A DNA stretch of 64,000 bases, from contig NZ_CP197245.1 in assembly GCF_052076105.1 (NCBI RefSeq), positions 372,001-436,000 of the forward strand. The letters are read 5' to 3'. Each line of letters opens with the position of its first letter. The stretch's first letter is position 1. The translations under genes and the position numbers were made by a program. Origin of the DNA: Tardiphaga sp052076105 (GTDB lineage: Bacteria > Pseudomonadota > Alphaproteobacteria > Rhizobiales > Xanthobacteraceae). A model generated the notes under the pieces. That model ran no database searches and had not been told where the DNA came from. It was given only the letters and a program-made list of their open reading frames with translations. Positions 7,537-14,828 of this stretch are shown here, one piece after another.

Positions 7537-9267
7537 ATGCACGACTTAATCCGCGATATCACGCTGTGCATCCTGTTTGCGTGGGGCATCGGGCTCATCG
7601 CGCATTTTTTCAAGCAACCGCTGATTCTGGCCTATCTGGTCGCCGGCTTTTTCATTGGGCCATTCGGAATCGGACTGGTCAAGTCGGACGAATCCATCAG
7701 CACGATCTCCGAACTCGGCCTGATCTTCATGCTGTTCATGATCGGTCTCGAAATCGATCTGAAGAAGATCATCCGCGCCGGCAAGGTCATTGTGTTCGCC
7801 GCGGGCGGCCAGTTGATCGCAGGCTGCATTCTCGGCGCGATCTTCTTCATGGCGCTCGGGCTGAAGCTCGGCGGCGGCGGGTTCGACGCGCTGTATCTCA
7901 GCGTCGCCTGCGCACTGTCCTCGACGGTGGTCATCGTCAAGGTGCTGTATGAGAAGCGCGAGCTCGACACGCTGCCGGGCCGCATCACGCTCGGCATCCT
8001 GGTGCTGCAGGATATTTTCGCGATCCTGTTTCTGGCGGTACAGCCGAGCCTCGCAGATCTGCAGGTCGGCGTCATCGCTCTGTCGATCGCCCGCGTCGGC
8101 GTGCTGGTTGCCACCGCGCTGATCCTGAGCCGCTATGTGCTGCCGCCGCTGTTCCACCAGATCGCACGGCGCCCGGAACTGGTGCTGCTGGGCGCGCTGG
8201 CCTGGTGCTTCCTGATCGGCGAGATCGCGGAGCGACTGCATCTGTCGCGCGAGATGGGCTCGCTGGTCGCCGGCGTGTCGCTGTCGACCTTCCCCTATGC
8301 GCTCGACGTCACCGCCAAGGTGACGACGCTGCGGGACTTCTTCATCACGTTGTTCTTCGTCGCCGTCGGCATGACCATCCCGATCCCGAACGGCGCGACC
8401 ATCGGCCTTGCACTGGTCATCGCTTTGTTCACCGTCGTCAGCCGCATGCTCACGACCTTCACGCCGCTCTATCTGATGAAGCAGGGGCTGCGCGCCAGCC
8501 TGCTGCCGGCGCTCAATCTGGCGCAGATCAGCGAATTCTCGCTGGTGGTGCTGCAAACGGGCATTGCAGCCGGCCATATCACCACGCAGACCGCCAGCGC
8601 GGCATCCTTTGCCTTCGTGATCCTGGCGGTACTTTCGACCTTCGCGATGATGCGCAGCGACCAGATCACGCGCCTCCTGATCGGCCCGATGAAGCGCATC
8701 GGGCTGCACGACCTCGACCACGGCCAGAAGACGCATGAAGGCGACCATGCCGCCGGCCATGGCGATGCCCGCCGCATCGTCATTCTCGGTTTCTTCCGCA
8801 CGGCGTCCGCCCTGCTCGCCGAGATCGAGCGCCAGAACGAGTCGCTGCTCGACCAGATCAGCGTCGTCGACTTCAATCCCAACGTCTTCCGTACTCTGGT
8901 CGGGCGCGGCCAGCATGTGATCTATGGCGATATCAGCAATGTCGACACGCTGGTCCATGCCGGCGTCGGCAATGCCGAGATCATCATTCTCAGCGTGCCG
9001 GACTCGCTGCTCAAGGGCGCGAATAACGAAAAGCTGGTCCGCCATGTCCGCTCGATCAACCCGAAGGCCAGGATCATTTCCACGGCGGATGTGCTCGGCG
9101 ACGTTAACGATATCTACGCGGCCGGCGCGGACTACGTCACCGTGCCCCGCCTCTGCGACGCCCACGCACTGTATGAGGTGATCGAGGCCATCGATCAGGG
9201 CCTCCTGGACGCCAAACGCGCCGACATGGACGCGCAGCTGGCGGAACGGCGGGAAGTGCTGCCTTAA
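7537..9267 (+). CDS. CPA2-family cation:proton antiporter with TrkA-N-like domain
   Basis: A 576-residue inner-membrane protein of the KefB/YbaL type, exchanging K+ or Na+ for protons. Residues 1-390 hold 11-13 hydrophobic helices with typical CPA2 sequence (GLIFMLFMIGLEIDLKKI, ALSSTVVIVKVLYEK, REMGSLVAGVSLS). A cytoplasmic nucleotide-binding-like domain starts near residue 412. There the usual GxGxxG of the KTN domain is replaced by LGFFRTASALL, so NAD binding is doubtful. The rest of the fold is recognisable (VVDFNPNVFRTLVGRGQHVI, YGDISNVDTL). The stop codon is part of the TTAACCTCTCC start of a solo family A repeat. RibB follows in the same direction. Confidence 0.88.
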   Translation: MHDLIRDITLCILFAWGIGLIAHFFKQPLILAYLVAGFFIGPFGIGLVKSDESISTISELGLIFMLFMIGLEIDLKKIIRAGKVIVFAAGGQLIAGCILGAIFFMALGLKLGGGGFDALYLSVACALSSTVVIVKVLYEKRELDTLPGRITLGILVLQDIFAILFLAVQPSLADLQVGVIALSIARVGVLVATALILSRYVLPPLFHQIARRPELVLLGALAWCFLIGEIAERLHLSREMGSLVAGVSLSTFPYALDVTAKVTTLRDFFITLFFVAVGMTIPIPNGATIGLALVIALFTVVSRMLTTFTPLYLMKQGLRASLLPALNLAQISEFSLVVLQTGIAAGHITTQTASAASFAFVILAVLSTFAMMRSDQITRLLIGPMKRIGLHDLDHGQKTHEGDHAAGHGDARRIVILGFFRTASALLAEIERQNESLLDQISVVDFNPNVFRTLVGRGQHVIYGDISNVDTLVHAGVGNAEIIILSVPDSLLKGANNEKLVRHVRSINPKARIISTADVLGDVNDIYAAGADYVTVPRLCDAHALYEVIEAIDQGLLDAKRADMDAQLAERREVLP

Positions 9268-9293
9268 CCTCTCCCCGCTTCCGCGGGAGAAGG
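9264..9293. repeat. Solo, degenerate half-unit of repeat family A
   Basis: TTAACCTCTCCCCGC-TT-CCGCGGGAGAAGG is a decayed single hairpin of family A, without the second unit. Its first bases TTAA contain the antiporter stop codon TAA. The remaining gap to ribB (9294-9403) contains no recognisable gene. Confidence 0.65.
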
Positions 9294-9403
9294 CAAAAGC
9301 CCGCATTCCGCACTGCGAACCCGCATACCGCCCCCCATTTCCGCGGGTTGCACCGCCCCCCGCTCTGCGCCATATCACTGCCATAACGAGCGAGAGTGGA
9401 CTG

Positions 9404-10495
9404 ATGGCCGACCCGATTTCAGACGTTCTGCAAGCCTTTGCCGCCGGCGAGATGGTCGTCGTGACCGACGATGACGACCGCGAGGGCGAGGGCGACCTTA
9501 TCGTCGCCGCATCGTTCTGTACCGCCGAGAAGATGGCCTTCATCATCCGGCATACGTCCGGCATCGTCTGCGCGCCGATCACCACCGAGGATGCCCGCCG
9601 GCTGCGGCTCGATCCGATGGTGGTCAACAACGATAGCAATCACACCACCGCCTTTACCGTCTCCATCGACTACAAGCCCGATGGCGGCACCGGCATTTCC
9701 GCCGACGAGCGCGCCTCCTGCTGCCGCGCACTGGCCAATCCGAATGCCGGCGCCAATGACTTTGCGCGCCCCGGCCATATCTTTCCGCTGATCGCCCGCG
9801 AAGGCGGCGTGCTGATGCGCTCGGGCCATACCGAAGCCGCGGTGGATCTCTGCAAGCTGGCCGATCTCCCGCCCGTCGGCGTCATCAGCGAACTGATGAA
9901 TGACGATGGCTCGGTGATGAAGGGTCAGCAGGTCGTCGACTTCGCGGCCAAGCACAAGCTCAAGCATGTCACCATCGCTGACATGATCGCCTATCGCCAG
10001 GCCCGCGAGAAACTGATCGAGCGCGTCTCGACCTTCACAACCGACAGTCCGATCGGCCCGCTGCACGGCTATTCCTATCGCTCTCCCTTCGATCCGATCC
10101 ACCATGTTGCCTTCGTTTACGGCAGCGTCGGCGACGGCAAGAATGTGCTGACGCGCTTCCACAAGCCGAACATCGTCCGCGACATGTTCACCGGCCCGGC
10201 GAAGATGAACATCGTGCTGGAACGCTTCAAGAAGAACGGCAGCGGCGTGCTGGTCTATCTGCGCGACGGCGCCGCGGGTGTGCCCGTCGAACCGCTCGAT
10301 GCGCCGAAGTCGGCGGAAGCCGACCGCAACCGGCAGTGGCGTGAAATCGGCGTCGGTGCGCAGATCCTGCGCGATCTCGGCGTCACCTCGATCCGCCACC
10401 TGACCTCGTCGGTCCATGACTACAAGGGACTGTCGGGTTTCGGCATCGAGATCGCCTGCAACGAACAGCTTGATGGCGATAGTTCAAAGACCTAA
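9404..10495 (+). CDS. ribB: 3,4-dihydroxy-2-butanone-4-phosphate synthase with degenerate GTP-cyclohydrolase-II-like domain
   Basis: A 363-residue riboflavin-pathway protein. The N-terminal 205 residues form a DHBP synthase that converts ribulose 5-phosphate to dihydroxybutanone phosphate plus formate. The acidic metal and substrate loop DDDDREGEGDLI lies at about residues 23-34, with ARPGHIFPL and GGVLMRSGHTEAAVDLCKLA. The usual (D/E)RATTIRA-type motif reads DERASCCRAL here. The C-terminal half resembles RibA but lacks the cysteine zinc ligands of true GTP cyclohydrolase II, so this domain is probably not catalytic. Such RibB forms are common in alphaproteobacteria, with a separate RibA elsewhere. 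No FMN riboswitch is apparent upstream. It lies 136 bases after the antiporter. Confidence 0.88.
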   Translation: MADPISDVLQAFAAGEMVVVTDDDDREGEGDLIVAASFCTAEKMAFIIRHTSGIVCAPITTEDARRLRLDPMVVNNDSNHTTAFTVSIDYKPDGGTGISADERASCCRALANPNAGANDFARPGHIFPLIAREGGVLMRSGHTEAAVDLCKLADLPPVGVISELMNDDGSVMKGQQVVDFAAKHKLKHVTIADMIAYRQAREKLIERVSTFTTDSPIGPLHGYSYRSPFDPIHHVAFVYGSVGDGKNVLTRFHKPNIVRDMFTGPAKMNIVLERFKKNGSGVLVYLRDGAAGVPVEPLDAPKSAEADRNRQWREIGVGAQILRDLGVTSIRHLTSSVHDYKGLSGFGIEIACNEQLDGDSSKT

Positions 10496-10617
10496 AATGC
10501 CGCATTCCGCATAGCCAATGCCGCTCCGGCGGCGATTGCGTATGTGAGACGTAGATGCGCAGGCAAGGAAACAAAAAGCCTGCGCGCCAAATCAGCCACG
10601 ATATGAAAGGGATTTCG

Positions 10618-11829
10618 ATGAGCGTTGCCCCCAAGGGTAAGGACAAGCCCGCTGCAAGTTTCCAGTGGGACGATGCGTTCCTGCTCGATAGCCAGCTCAC
10701 CGAAGACGAGCGCATGATCCGCGACACCGCGCGCGCTTACGCCCAGGACAAGCTGTTGCCGCGCGTCACCAATGCTTACCTCAACGAGCATACCGACCGC
10801 GAAATCTTCAACGAGATGGGCGAGCTCGGCCTGATCGGCGTCACCCTGCCGGAAGACTATGGCTGCGCCAATGCCAGCTATGTCGCCTATGGTCTGATCA
10901 ACCGCGAGATCGAGCGCGTCGACAGCGGCTACCGCTCGATGAACTCGGTGCAGTCATCGCTGGTGATGTATCCGATCTACGCTTACGGCAGCGAGGAGCA
11001 GCGCAAGAAGTACCTGCCCAAGCTCGCCACCGGCGAGTGGGTCGGTTGCTTCGGCCTCACCGAGCCCGATGCCGGTTCCGATCCCGGCGGCATGAAGACC
11101 CGCGCCGAGAAGGTATCGGATGGCTACAAGCTGACCGGCTCGAAGATGTGGATCTCGAATGCGCCGATCGCCGACGTATTCGTGGTGTGGGCGAAATCCG
11201 CCGCGCATGACAACCAGATCCGCGGCTTCGTGCTCGAGAAGGGCATGAAGGGCCTGTCGGCGCCGAAGATCGGCGGCAAGCTGTCGCTGCGCGCCTCGAT
11301 CACCGGCGAAATCGTCATGGACAACGTGATCGTGCCGGAAGAAAACCTGCTGCCCAACGTGTCGGGCCTGAAGGGTCCGTTCGGCTGTCTCAACCGCGCC
11401 CGTTACGGCATCTCCTGGGGCGTGCTCGGCGCCGCCGAGGACTGCATGGCCCGCGCCCGCCAGTACACGCTGGACCGCAAGCAGTTCAACCGGCCGCTCG
11501 CGGCCACCCAACTGGTGCAGAAGAAGCTCGCCGACATGCTGACCGAAATTTCGCTCGGCCTGCAGGGCTCGTTGCGCGTCGGCCGCCTGATGGACGAAGG
11601 CAATTTCCACCCGGACATGATCTCGGTGGTGAAGCGCAACAATTGCGGCAAGGCCCTCGACATCGCCCGCGTCGCCCGCGACATGCATGGCGGCAACGGC
11701 ATCCAGATCGAATATCAGGTGATGCGCCACGCGCAGAACCTCGAGACCGTGAACACCTATGAAGGCACCCACGACGTGCATGCGCTGATCCTCGGCCGTG
11801 CCATCACCGGGATCCAGGCGTTCGGTTAA
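10618..11829 (+). CDS. gcdH: Glutaryl-CoA dehydrogenase-like acyl-CoA dehydrogenase
   Basis: A 403-residue FAD-dependent enzyme. Glutaryl-CoA dehydrogenases oxidise and decarboxylate glutaryl-CoA to crotonyl-CoA in lysine and tryptophan breakdown. FAD and substrate motifs include GCFGLTEPDAGSDPGGMKT and KMWISNAPIADVFVVWAK. The catalytic glutamate is E382 in the C-terminal NTYEGTHDVHALILGRAITG, which closely matches the GCDH consensus. The N-terminal SNxQSS-like region reads NSVQSSLVMYPI, also GCDH-like. I start at the ATG at 10618 (AAAGGG upstream) rather than 10555, since the first 21 residues of the longer frame are atypical. A strong terminator follows, so it is probably monocistronic. Confidence 0.9.
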   Translation: MSVAPKGKDKPAASFQWDDAFLLDSQLTEDERMIRDTARAYAQDKLLPRVTNAYLNEHTDREIFNEMGELGLIGVTLPEDYGCANASYVAYGLINREIERVDSGYRSMNSVQSSLVMYPIYAYGSEEQRKKYLPKLATGEWVGCFGLTEPDAGSDPGGMKTRAEKVSDGYKLTGSKMWISNAPIADVFVVWAKSAAHDNQIRGFVLEKGMKGLSAPKIGGKLSLRASITGEIVMDNVIVPEENLLPNVSGLKGPFGCLNRARYGISWGVLGAAEDCMARARQYTLDRKQFNRPLAATQLVQKKLADMLTEISLGLQGSLRVGRLMDEGNFHPDMISVVKRNNCGKALDIARVARDMHGGNGIQIEYQVMRHAQNLETVNTYEGTHDVHALILGRAITGIQAFG

Positions 11830-11860
11830 GCGCCTGCGCTTCAGGTTTCAAAACTTCGAA

Positions 11861-11887
11861 ATGCCCGGCCTTGTGCCGGGCATTTTT
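11861..11887 (+). terminator. Rho-independent terminator after gcdH
   Basis: A 9-bp perfect stem ATGCCCGGC / GCCGGGCAT with loop CTTGT is followed by a run of five T, 31 bases after the gcdH stop codon. The stem core (ATGCCCGGC) resembles the repeat at 13502, so a repeat may have been recruited as a terminator. Confidence 0.85.
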
Positions 11888-11909
11888 CGTTTGAGGGCAC
11901 CAACACACT

Positions 11910-12060
11910 CGTCATTCCGGGGCGTTCGCCGCAGGCGAGCGAACCCGGAACCTCGCCATGTTCATCACCTCTTTCCGCCCCCACCGAAGAGTCGATGAAC
12001 ATATCGGGATTCCGGGTTCGGTCTCGCCGCCTGCGGTGTCGATCCCACCCCGGAATGACG
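11910..12060. repeat. Inverted-pair intergenic repeat, family C
   Basis: A 151-bp element with inverted ends CGTCATTCCGGGG / CCCCGGAATGACG. Internal partners are also inverted: CGAACCCGGAA against TTCCGGGTTCG, and CATGTTCATC against GATGAACAT. GCCGCAGGCG faces CGCCTGCGG. The whole can fold into one long imperfect hairpin. It lies between gcdH and the Rrf2 gene and contains no gene. Confidence 0.8.
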
Positions 12061-12112
12061 CGTGTGTTGCTTCTCTTGACTCTCACCCCTCTCATGCATC
12101 ATCATAAGTTAC

Positions 12113-12580
12113 ATGAGACGAGACAACCGCCTCTCCGCCACGTTGCATGCCTTGCTGCACATGGCCGAGCAGAACCGCCCGATGACTTCGGCCGAACTGG
12201 CCATGTGCATGACCACCAACGCGGTGGTCGTTCGCCGCACCATGGCGGGGCTGCGCGAGGCTGGCTTCGTGCGTTCCGAAAAGGGCCATGGCGGCGGCTG
12301 GGAGATCGCGCGTGATCTTTCGACCGTCACGCTGAAGGACATCTATGACGCGCTGGGCAAGCCCAGCCTGATGGCCATGGGCATTCATCTGGAAAGCCCG
12401 ACCTGCCTTGTCGAACAGGCGGTCAATCACTCGCTCACATCGGCTTTCGCGGAAGCGGAAGCCGTGCTCATCGGCCGCCTTGCGGATGTCACGCTGGCGC
12501 AGCTCGCCGCGGATTTTCACGCGCGGGCGGTCGAGCATCACGGCAAGATTCAAAGCAAAATTCGCGGGAAGACAAAATGA
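12113..12580 (+). CDS. Rrf2-family transcriptional regulator
   Basis: A 155-residue winged-helix regulator. The HTH region MTSAELAMCMTTNAVVVRRTMAGLREAGFV and the wing EKGHGGGWEIARDLSTVTLKDIY match the Rrf2 consensus (GxxGGxxLA.....ITLxDIY). It lacks the three-cysteine Fe-S cluster motif of IscR and NsrR and has one cysteine (SPTCLVEQ), so it is YwnA-like; the sensing chemistry is unknown. Its stop overlaps the next start as ATGA, so regulator and thioredoxin-reductase-like flavoprotein are one operon. The divergent region upstream is mainly repeat family C; I see no clear operator. Confidence 0.88.
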   Translation: MRRDNRLSATLHALLHMAEQNRPMTSAELAMCMTTNAVVVRRTMAGLREAGFVRSEKGHGGGWEIARDLSTVTLKDIYDALGKPSLMAMGIHLESPTCLVEQAVNHSLTSAFAEAEAVLIGRLADVTLAQLAADFHARAVEHHGKIQSKIRGKTK

Positions 12581-13476
12581 GTTTCGATGCGATCATCATT
12601 GGCGGCAGCTATGCCGGCCTCTCCGCAGCGCTGCAATTGGCGCGGGCGCGCCGCAAGGTCCTGGTGATGGATTCCGGCCGGCGCCGCAATCGCTTCGCTG
12701 AACACTCCCATGGTTTTCTCGGTCAGGATGGCCGCGCGCCCGGCGACATCGCCGCGGATGCCCGCGCGCAATTGCTGGCCTATCCCACGGTGCAATGGGT
12801 CGATGCAACGGCCACCGCCGGCAAGGGCCAGGCCGATGAGTTCACCGTCAGCGCGGGGAACGGCGCGCAATACGAGGCCCGGCGCATCATCCTCGCAGCC
12901 GGTGTGGTCGATGCGTTGCCCGACGTTCCCGGCCTCGCCGAGCGCTGGGGCAAATACGTTTTCCATTGTCCGTATTGCCACGGCTACGAACTCGATCAGG
13001 GCCGCATCGGCGTGCTGGCGTCGTCGGAAATGTCGATGCATCACGCGTTGATGCTGCCCGATTGGGGATCGACCACGCTGTTCCTGAACGATGCCTTCAC
13101 ACCGGACGCGGGCCAGATGGCGCAGCTGAAGCAGCGCGGCGTCACGGTCGAGCGCGAACCGATCAGACAATTGTCGGGCACATCCGTCGATGTCGAACTC
13201 ACCGACGGCCGTATCATTCCCCTCGATGGCATGTTCACGCTGACGCGTACCAGTCCGGCGTCGCCGCTCGGCGCGCAGCTCGGCTGCGCCATGGAAGACG
13301 GGCCGATGGGACCGTTCCTGCAGACCGACATGTTCAAGGAGACCACGGTTCCCGGCGTGTTCGCCTGCGGTGACATGGCGCGCGCCACCGGCTCTGTCGC
13401 GCTTGCGGTGGGCGACGGGGCCATGGCCGGAGTCGGTGCGCATCGATCGCTGATGTTCGGAACGGGGCACGGATAG
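12577..13476 (+). CDS. NAD(P)/FAD-dependent thioredoxin-reductase-like oxidoreductase
   Basis: A 299-residue flavoprotein. FAD-binding GxGxxG-type motif IIIGGSYAGLSAALQLARAR is at residues 6-25. A redox-active CPYCHGYE disulfide motif lies near residue 132, in the position of the thioredoxin reductase CxxC. The C-terminal FAD motif is GVFACGDMARATGSVALAVGDGAMAG. The NADP-binding domain is shortened and degenerate: instead of GGGxxA it shows GVLASSEMSMHHALML. It therefore resembles the small TrxB-like proteins paired with Rrf2 regulators, not housekeeping TrxB. It overlaps the regulator gene by four bases. The electron acceptor is unknown. Confidence 0.85.
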   Translation: MSFDAIIIGGSYAGLSAALQLARARRKVLVMDSGRRRNRFAEHSHGFLGQDGRAPGDIAADARAQLLAYPTVQWVDATATAGKGQADEFTVSAGNGAQYEARRIILAAGVVDALPDVPGLAERWGKYVFHCPYCHGYELDQGRIGVLASSEMSMHHALMLPDWGSTTLFLNDAFTPDAGQMAQLKQRGVTVEREPIRQLSGTSVDVELTDGRIIPLDGMFTLTRTSPASPLGAQLGCAMEDGPMGPFLQTDMFKETTVPGVFACGDMARATGSVALAVGDGAMAGVGAHRSLMFGTGHG

Positions 13477-13501
13477 CTGCTTGTTCGACGCACTCACCTT
13501 T

Positions 13502-13587
13502 CGTCATGCCCGGGCTTGTCCCGGGCATCCACGCCTTGGCGGCGCGGAGAAAAGACGTGGATGGCCGGGACAAGCCCGGCCATGACG
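13502..13587. repeat. Inverted-pair intergenic repeat, family D
   Basis: An 86-bp element. The left arm reads CGTCATGCCCGGGCTTGTCC and the right arm is its near-complement, ending GGACAAGCCCGGCCATGACG. Each arm is itself hairpin-forming, and CCACGCC pairs loosely with the GTGGATGG side. It lies between the flavoprotein and the MBL gene. An open frame runs through it into the MBL gene, which explains why a longer start there is misleading. Confidence 0.8.
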
Positions 13588-13685
13588 GTGCTTTAGATAC
13601 GCATATCAGGCGCGTCTCCGCGCCGTTTGCTTTCCTCCGCCACCTTGCTAGTCATCACGATCAAGAATTCTGGGAAGGACCGACC

Positions 13686-14621
13686 ATGAGCGACAACGAC
13701 AGCAACGCCAACGACGACGTTCCGTTCAATCGCGATTATTCGCTGAAGCCCGGCGTCGTCGATCAGGTGCGCCCAAACGTGCGCCGCGTTCTCTGCAACA
13801 ACCCCTCGCCTTTCACCTTCACTGGCACCAACAGCTACATCGTCGGCACCGGCAAGGTCGCGATCATCGATCCGGGCCCGGCCAACGACGCCCATCTGCA
13901 GGCGCTGCTCGATGCCGTGAAGGGCGAAACGGTGACGCATATTCTCGTCACCCACACCCATAGCGATCATTCGCCGAATACGGCGGCGCTCAAGGCCGCG
14001 ACCGGCGCCACGGTCTATGCCGAAGGCGCGCACCGCGCCTCGCGGCCGCGTTTCGAGAGCGAGAAACATTCGCCGGAGTCCGGCGCCGACCGCGATTTCA
14101 GGCCCGACGTGCTGGTGGCCGATGGTGACGTGATCGAGGGCGACGGCTGGGCGCTGGAAGGCGTTACGACACCGGGCCACACCGCCAATCACATGGCGTT
14201 TGCCTGGCGGGAAAAGAAATATCTGTTCGTCGCCGATCATGTGATGGGCTGGTCGACCTCCATCGTGGCGCCGCCCGATGGATCGATGATCGACTACATG
14301 GCCTCACTGGACAAACTCGCGGCACGCGACGAGGACCTGTATTTCTCCGGCCACGGCCCGGACATTCCCGATGCACAGCGCTATGTGCGCTTTCTCATCC
14401 GCCACCGCCGCGCCCGCGAAGCCTCGATCCTGCATCGCCTTGGCAAGGGCGAAGCGGATATCCCAACCATCGTGCGCGCGATCTATATCGGACTCGATCC
14501 GCGTCTCACGGGCGCCGCCGGCTATTCGGTGCTGGCGCATCTGGAAGATCTCGTCGCCCGCGGCATGGTTCTGACGGACGGCGACCCGGTGATATCAGGC
14601 AGTTATCGGATGGCTTCTTAA
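13686..14621 (+). CDS. MBL-fold metallo-hydrolase (LACTB2-like) with winged-helix tail
   Basis: A 311-residue metallo-beta-lactamase-fold protein. The N-terminal strand SPFTFTGTNSYIVGTGKVAI and the metal motif THTHSDHSPN (HxHxDH at about residues 88-93) are clear. Further ligands are in TTPGHTANHMAF, VADHVMGW and the late FSGHGPDI. A C-terminal winged-helix-like segment (REASILHRLGKGEADIPTIV ... SVLAHLEDLVARGMV) is typical of the LACTB2/endoribonuclease-like branch. The ATG at 13686 has AAGGA upstream; the longer frame starting at 13506 is repeat family D. The stop codon is supplied by the first bases of a family A repeat. Substrate unknown. Confidence 0.87.
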   Translation: MSDNDSNANDDVPFNRDYSLKPGVVDQVRPNVRRVLCNNPSPFTFTGTNSYIVGTGKVAIIDPGPANDAHLQALLDAVKGETVTHILVTHTHSDHSPNTAALKAATGATVYAEGAHRASRPRFESEKHSPESGADRDFRPDVLVADGDVIEGDGWALEGVTTPGHTANHMAFAWREKKYLFVADHVMGWSTSIVAPPDGSMIDYMASLDKLAARDEDLYFSGHGPDIPDAQRYVRFLIRHRRAREASILHRLGKGEADIPTIVRAIYIGLDPRLTGAAGYSVLAHLEDLVARGMVLTDGDPVISGSYRMAS

Positions 14622-14804
14622 CCTCTCCCCGCTCTACGCGGGGAGAGGTCGCCGCGTCTTCGCGGCGGGTGAGGGGCATTGCACGCACTCACAACAATCG
14701 AGCGACTGTCGGATCGTACCGACCCGTGAGAAAAACTCTGCAACATCGACGTGCCACGCCCCTCACCCCACCCCTCTCCCCGCGCAGAGCGGGGAGAGGG
14801 AGCG
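14618..14804. repeat. Composite palindromic repeat, family A, copy 3
   Basis: The orientation is opposite to copies 1 and 2. TTAACCTCTCCCCGC ... GCGGGGAGAGG is followed by TCGCCGCGTCTTCGCGGCGG and GTGAGGGGCAT. A spacer of about 95 bases contains GGATCGTACCGA. The second unit is GCCCCTCACCCCACCCC plus hairpin TCTCCCCGC / GCGGGGAGAGGG. It fills the convergent gap between the MBL and lactonase genes and contributes the MBL stop codon (TAA, 14619-14621). Confidence 0.85.
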
Positions 14805-14828
14805 AGAGGCCTGCGTCTGAACGTAGCC

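Noticed and set aside
9294..9403. FMN riboswitch upstream of ribB
   Set aside because: The gap is too short and lacks the conserved RFN-element segments.
7546..9639. A 697-codon minus-strand open frame opposite the antiporter
   Set aside because: The antisense frame over a GC-rich membrane protein gene is Gln/Asp/Arg-rich and domain-free; the plus-strand antiporter is clear.
13506..13685. N-terminal extension of the MBL protein
   Set aside because: The extension is translated repeat family D and precedes a well-placed ribosome-binding site and ATG at 13686.
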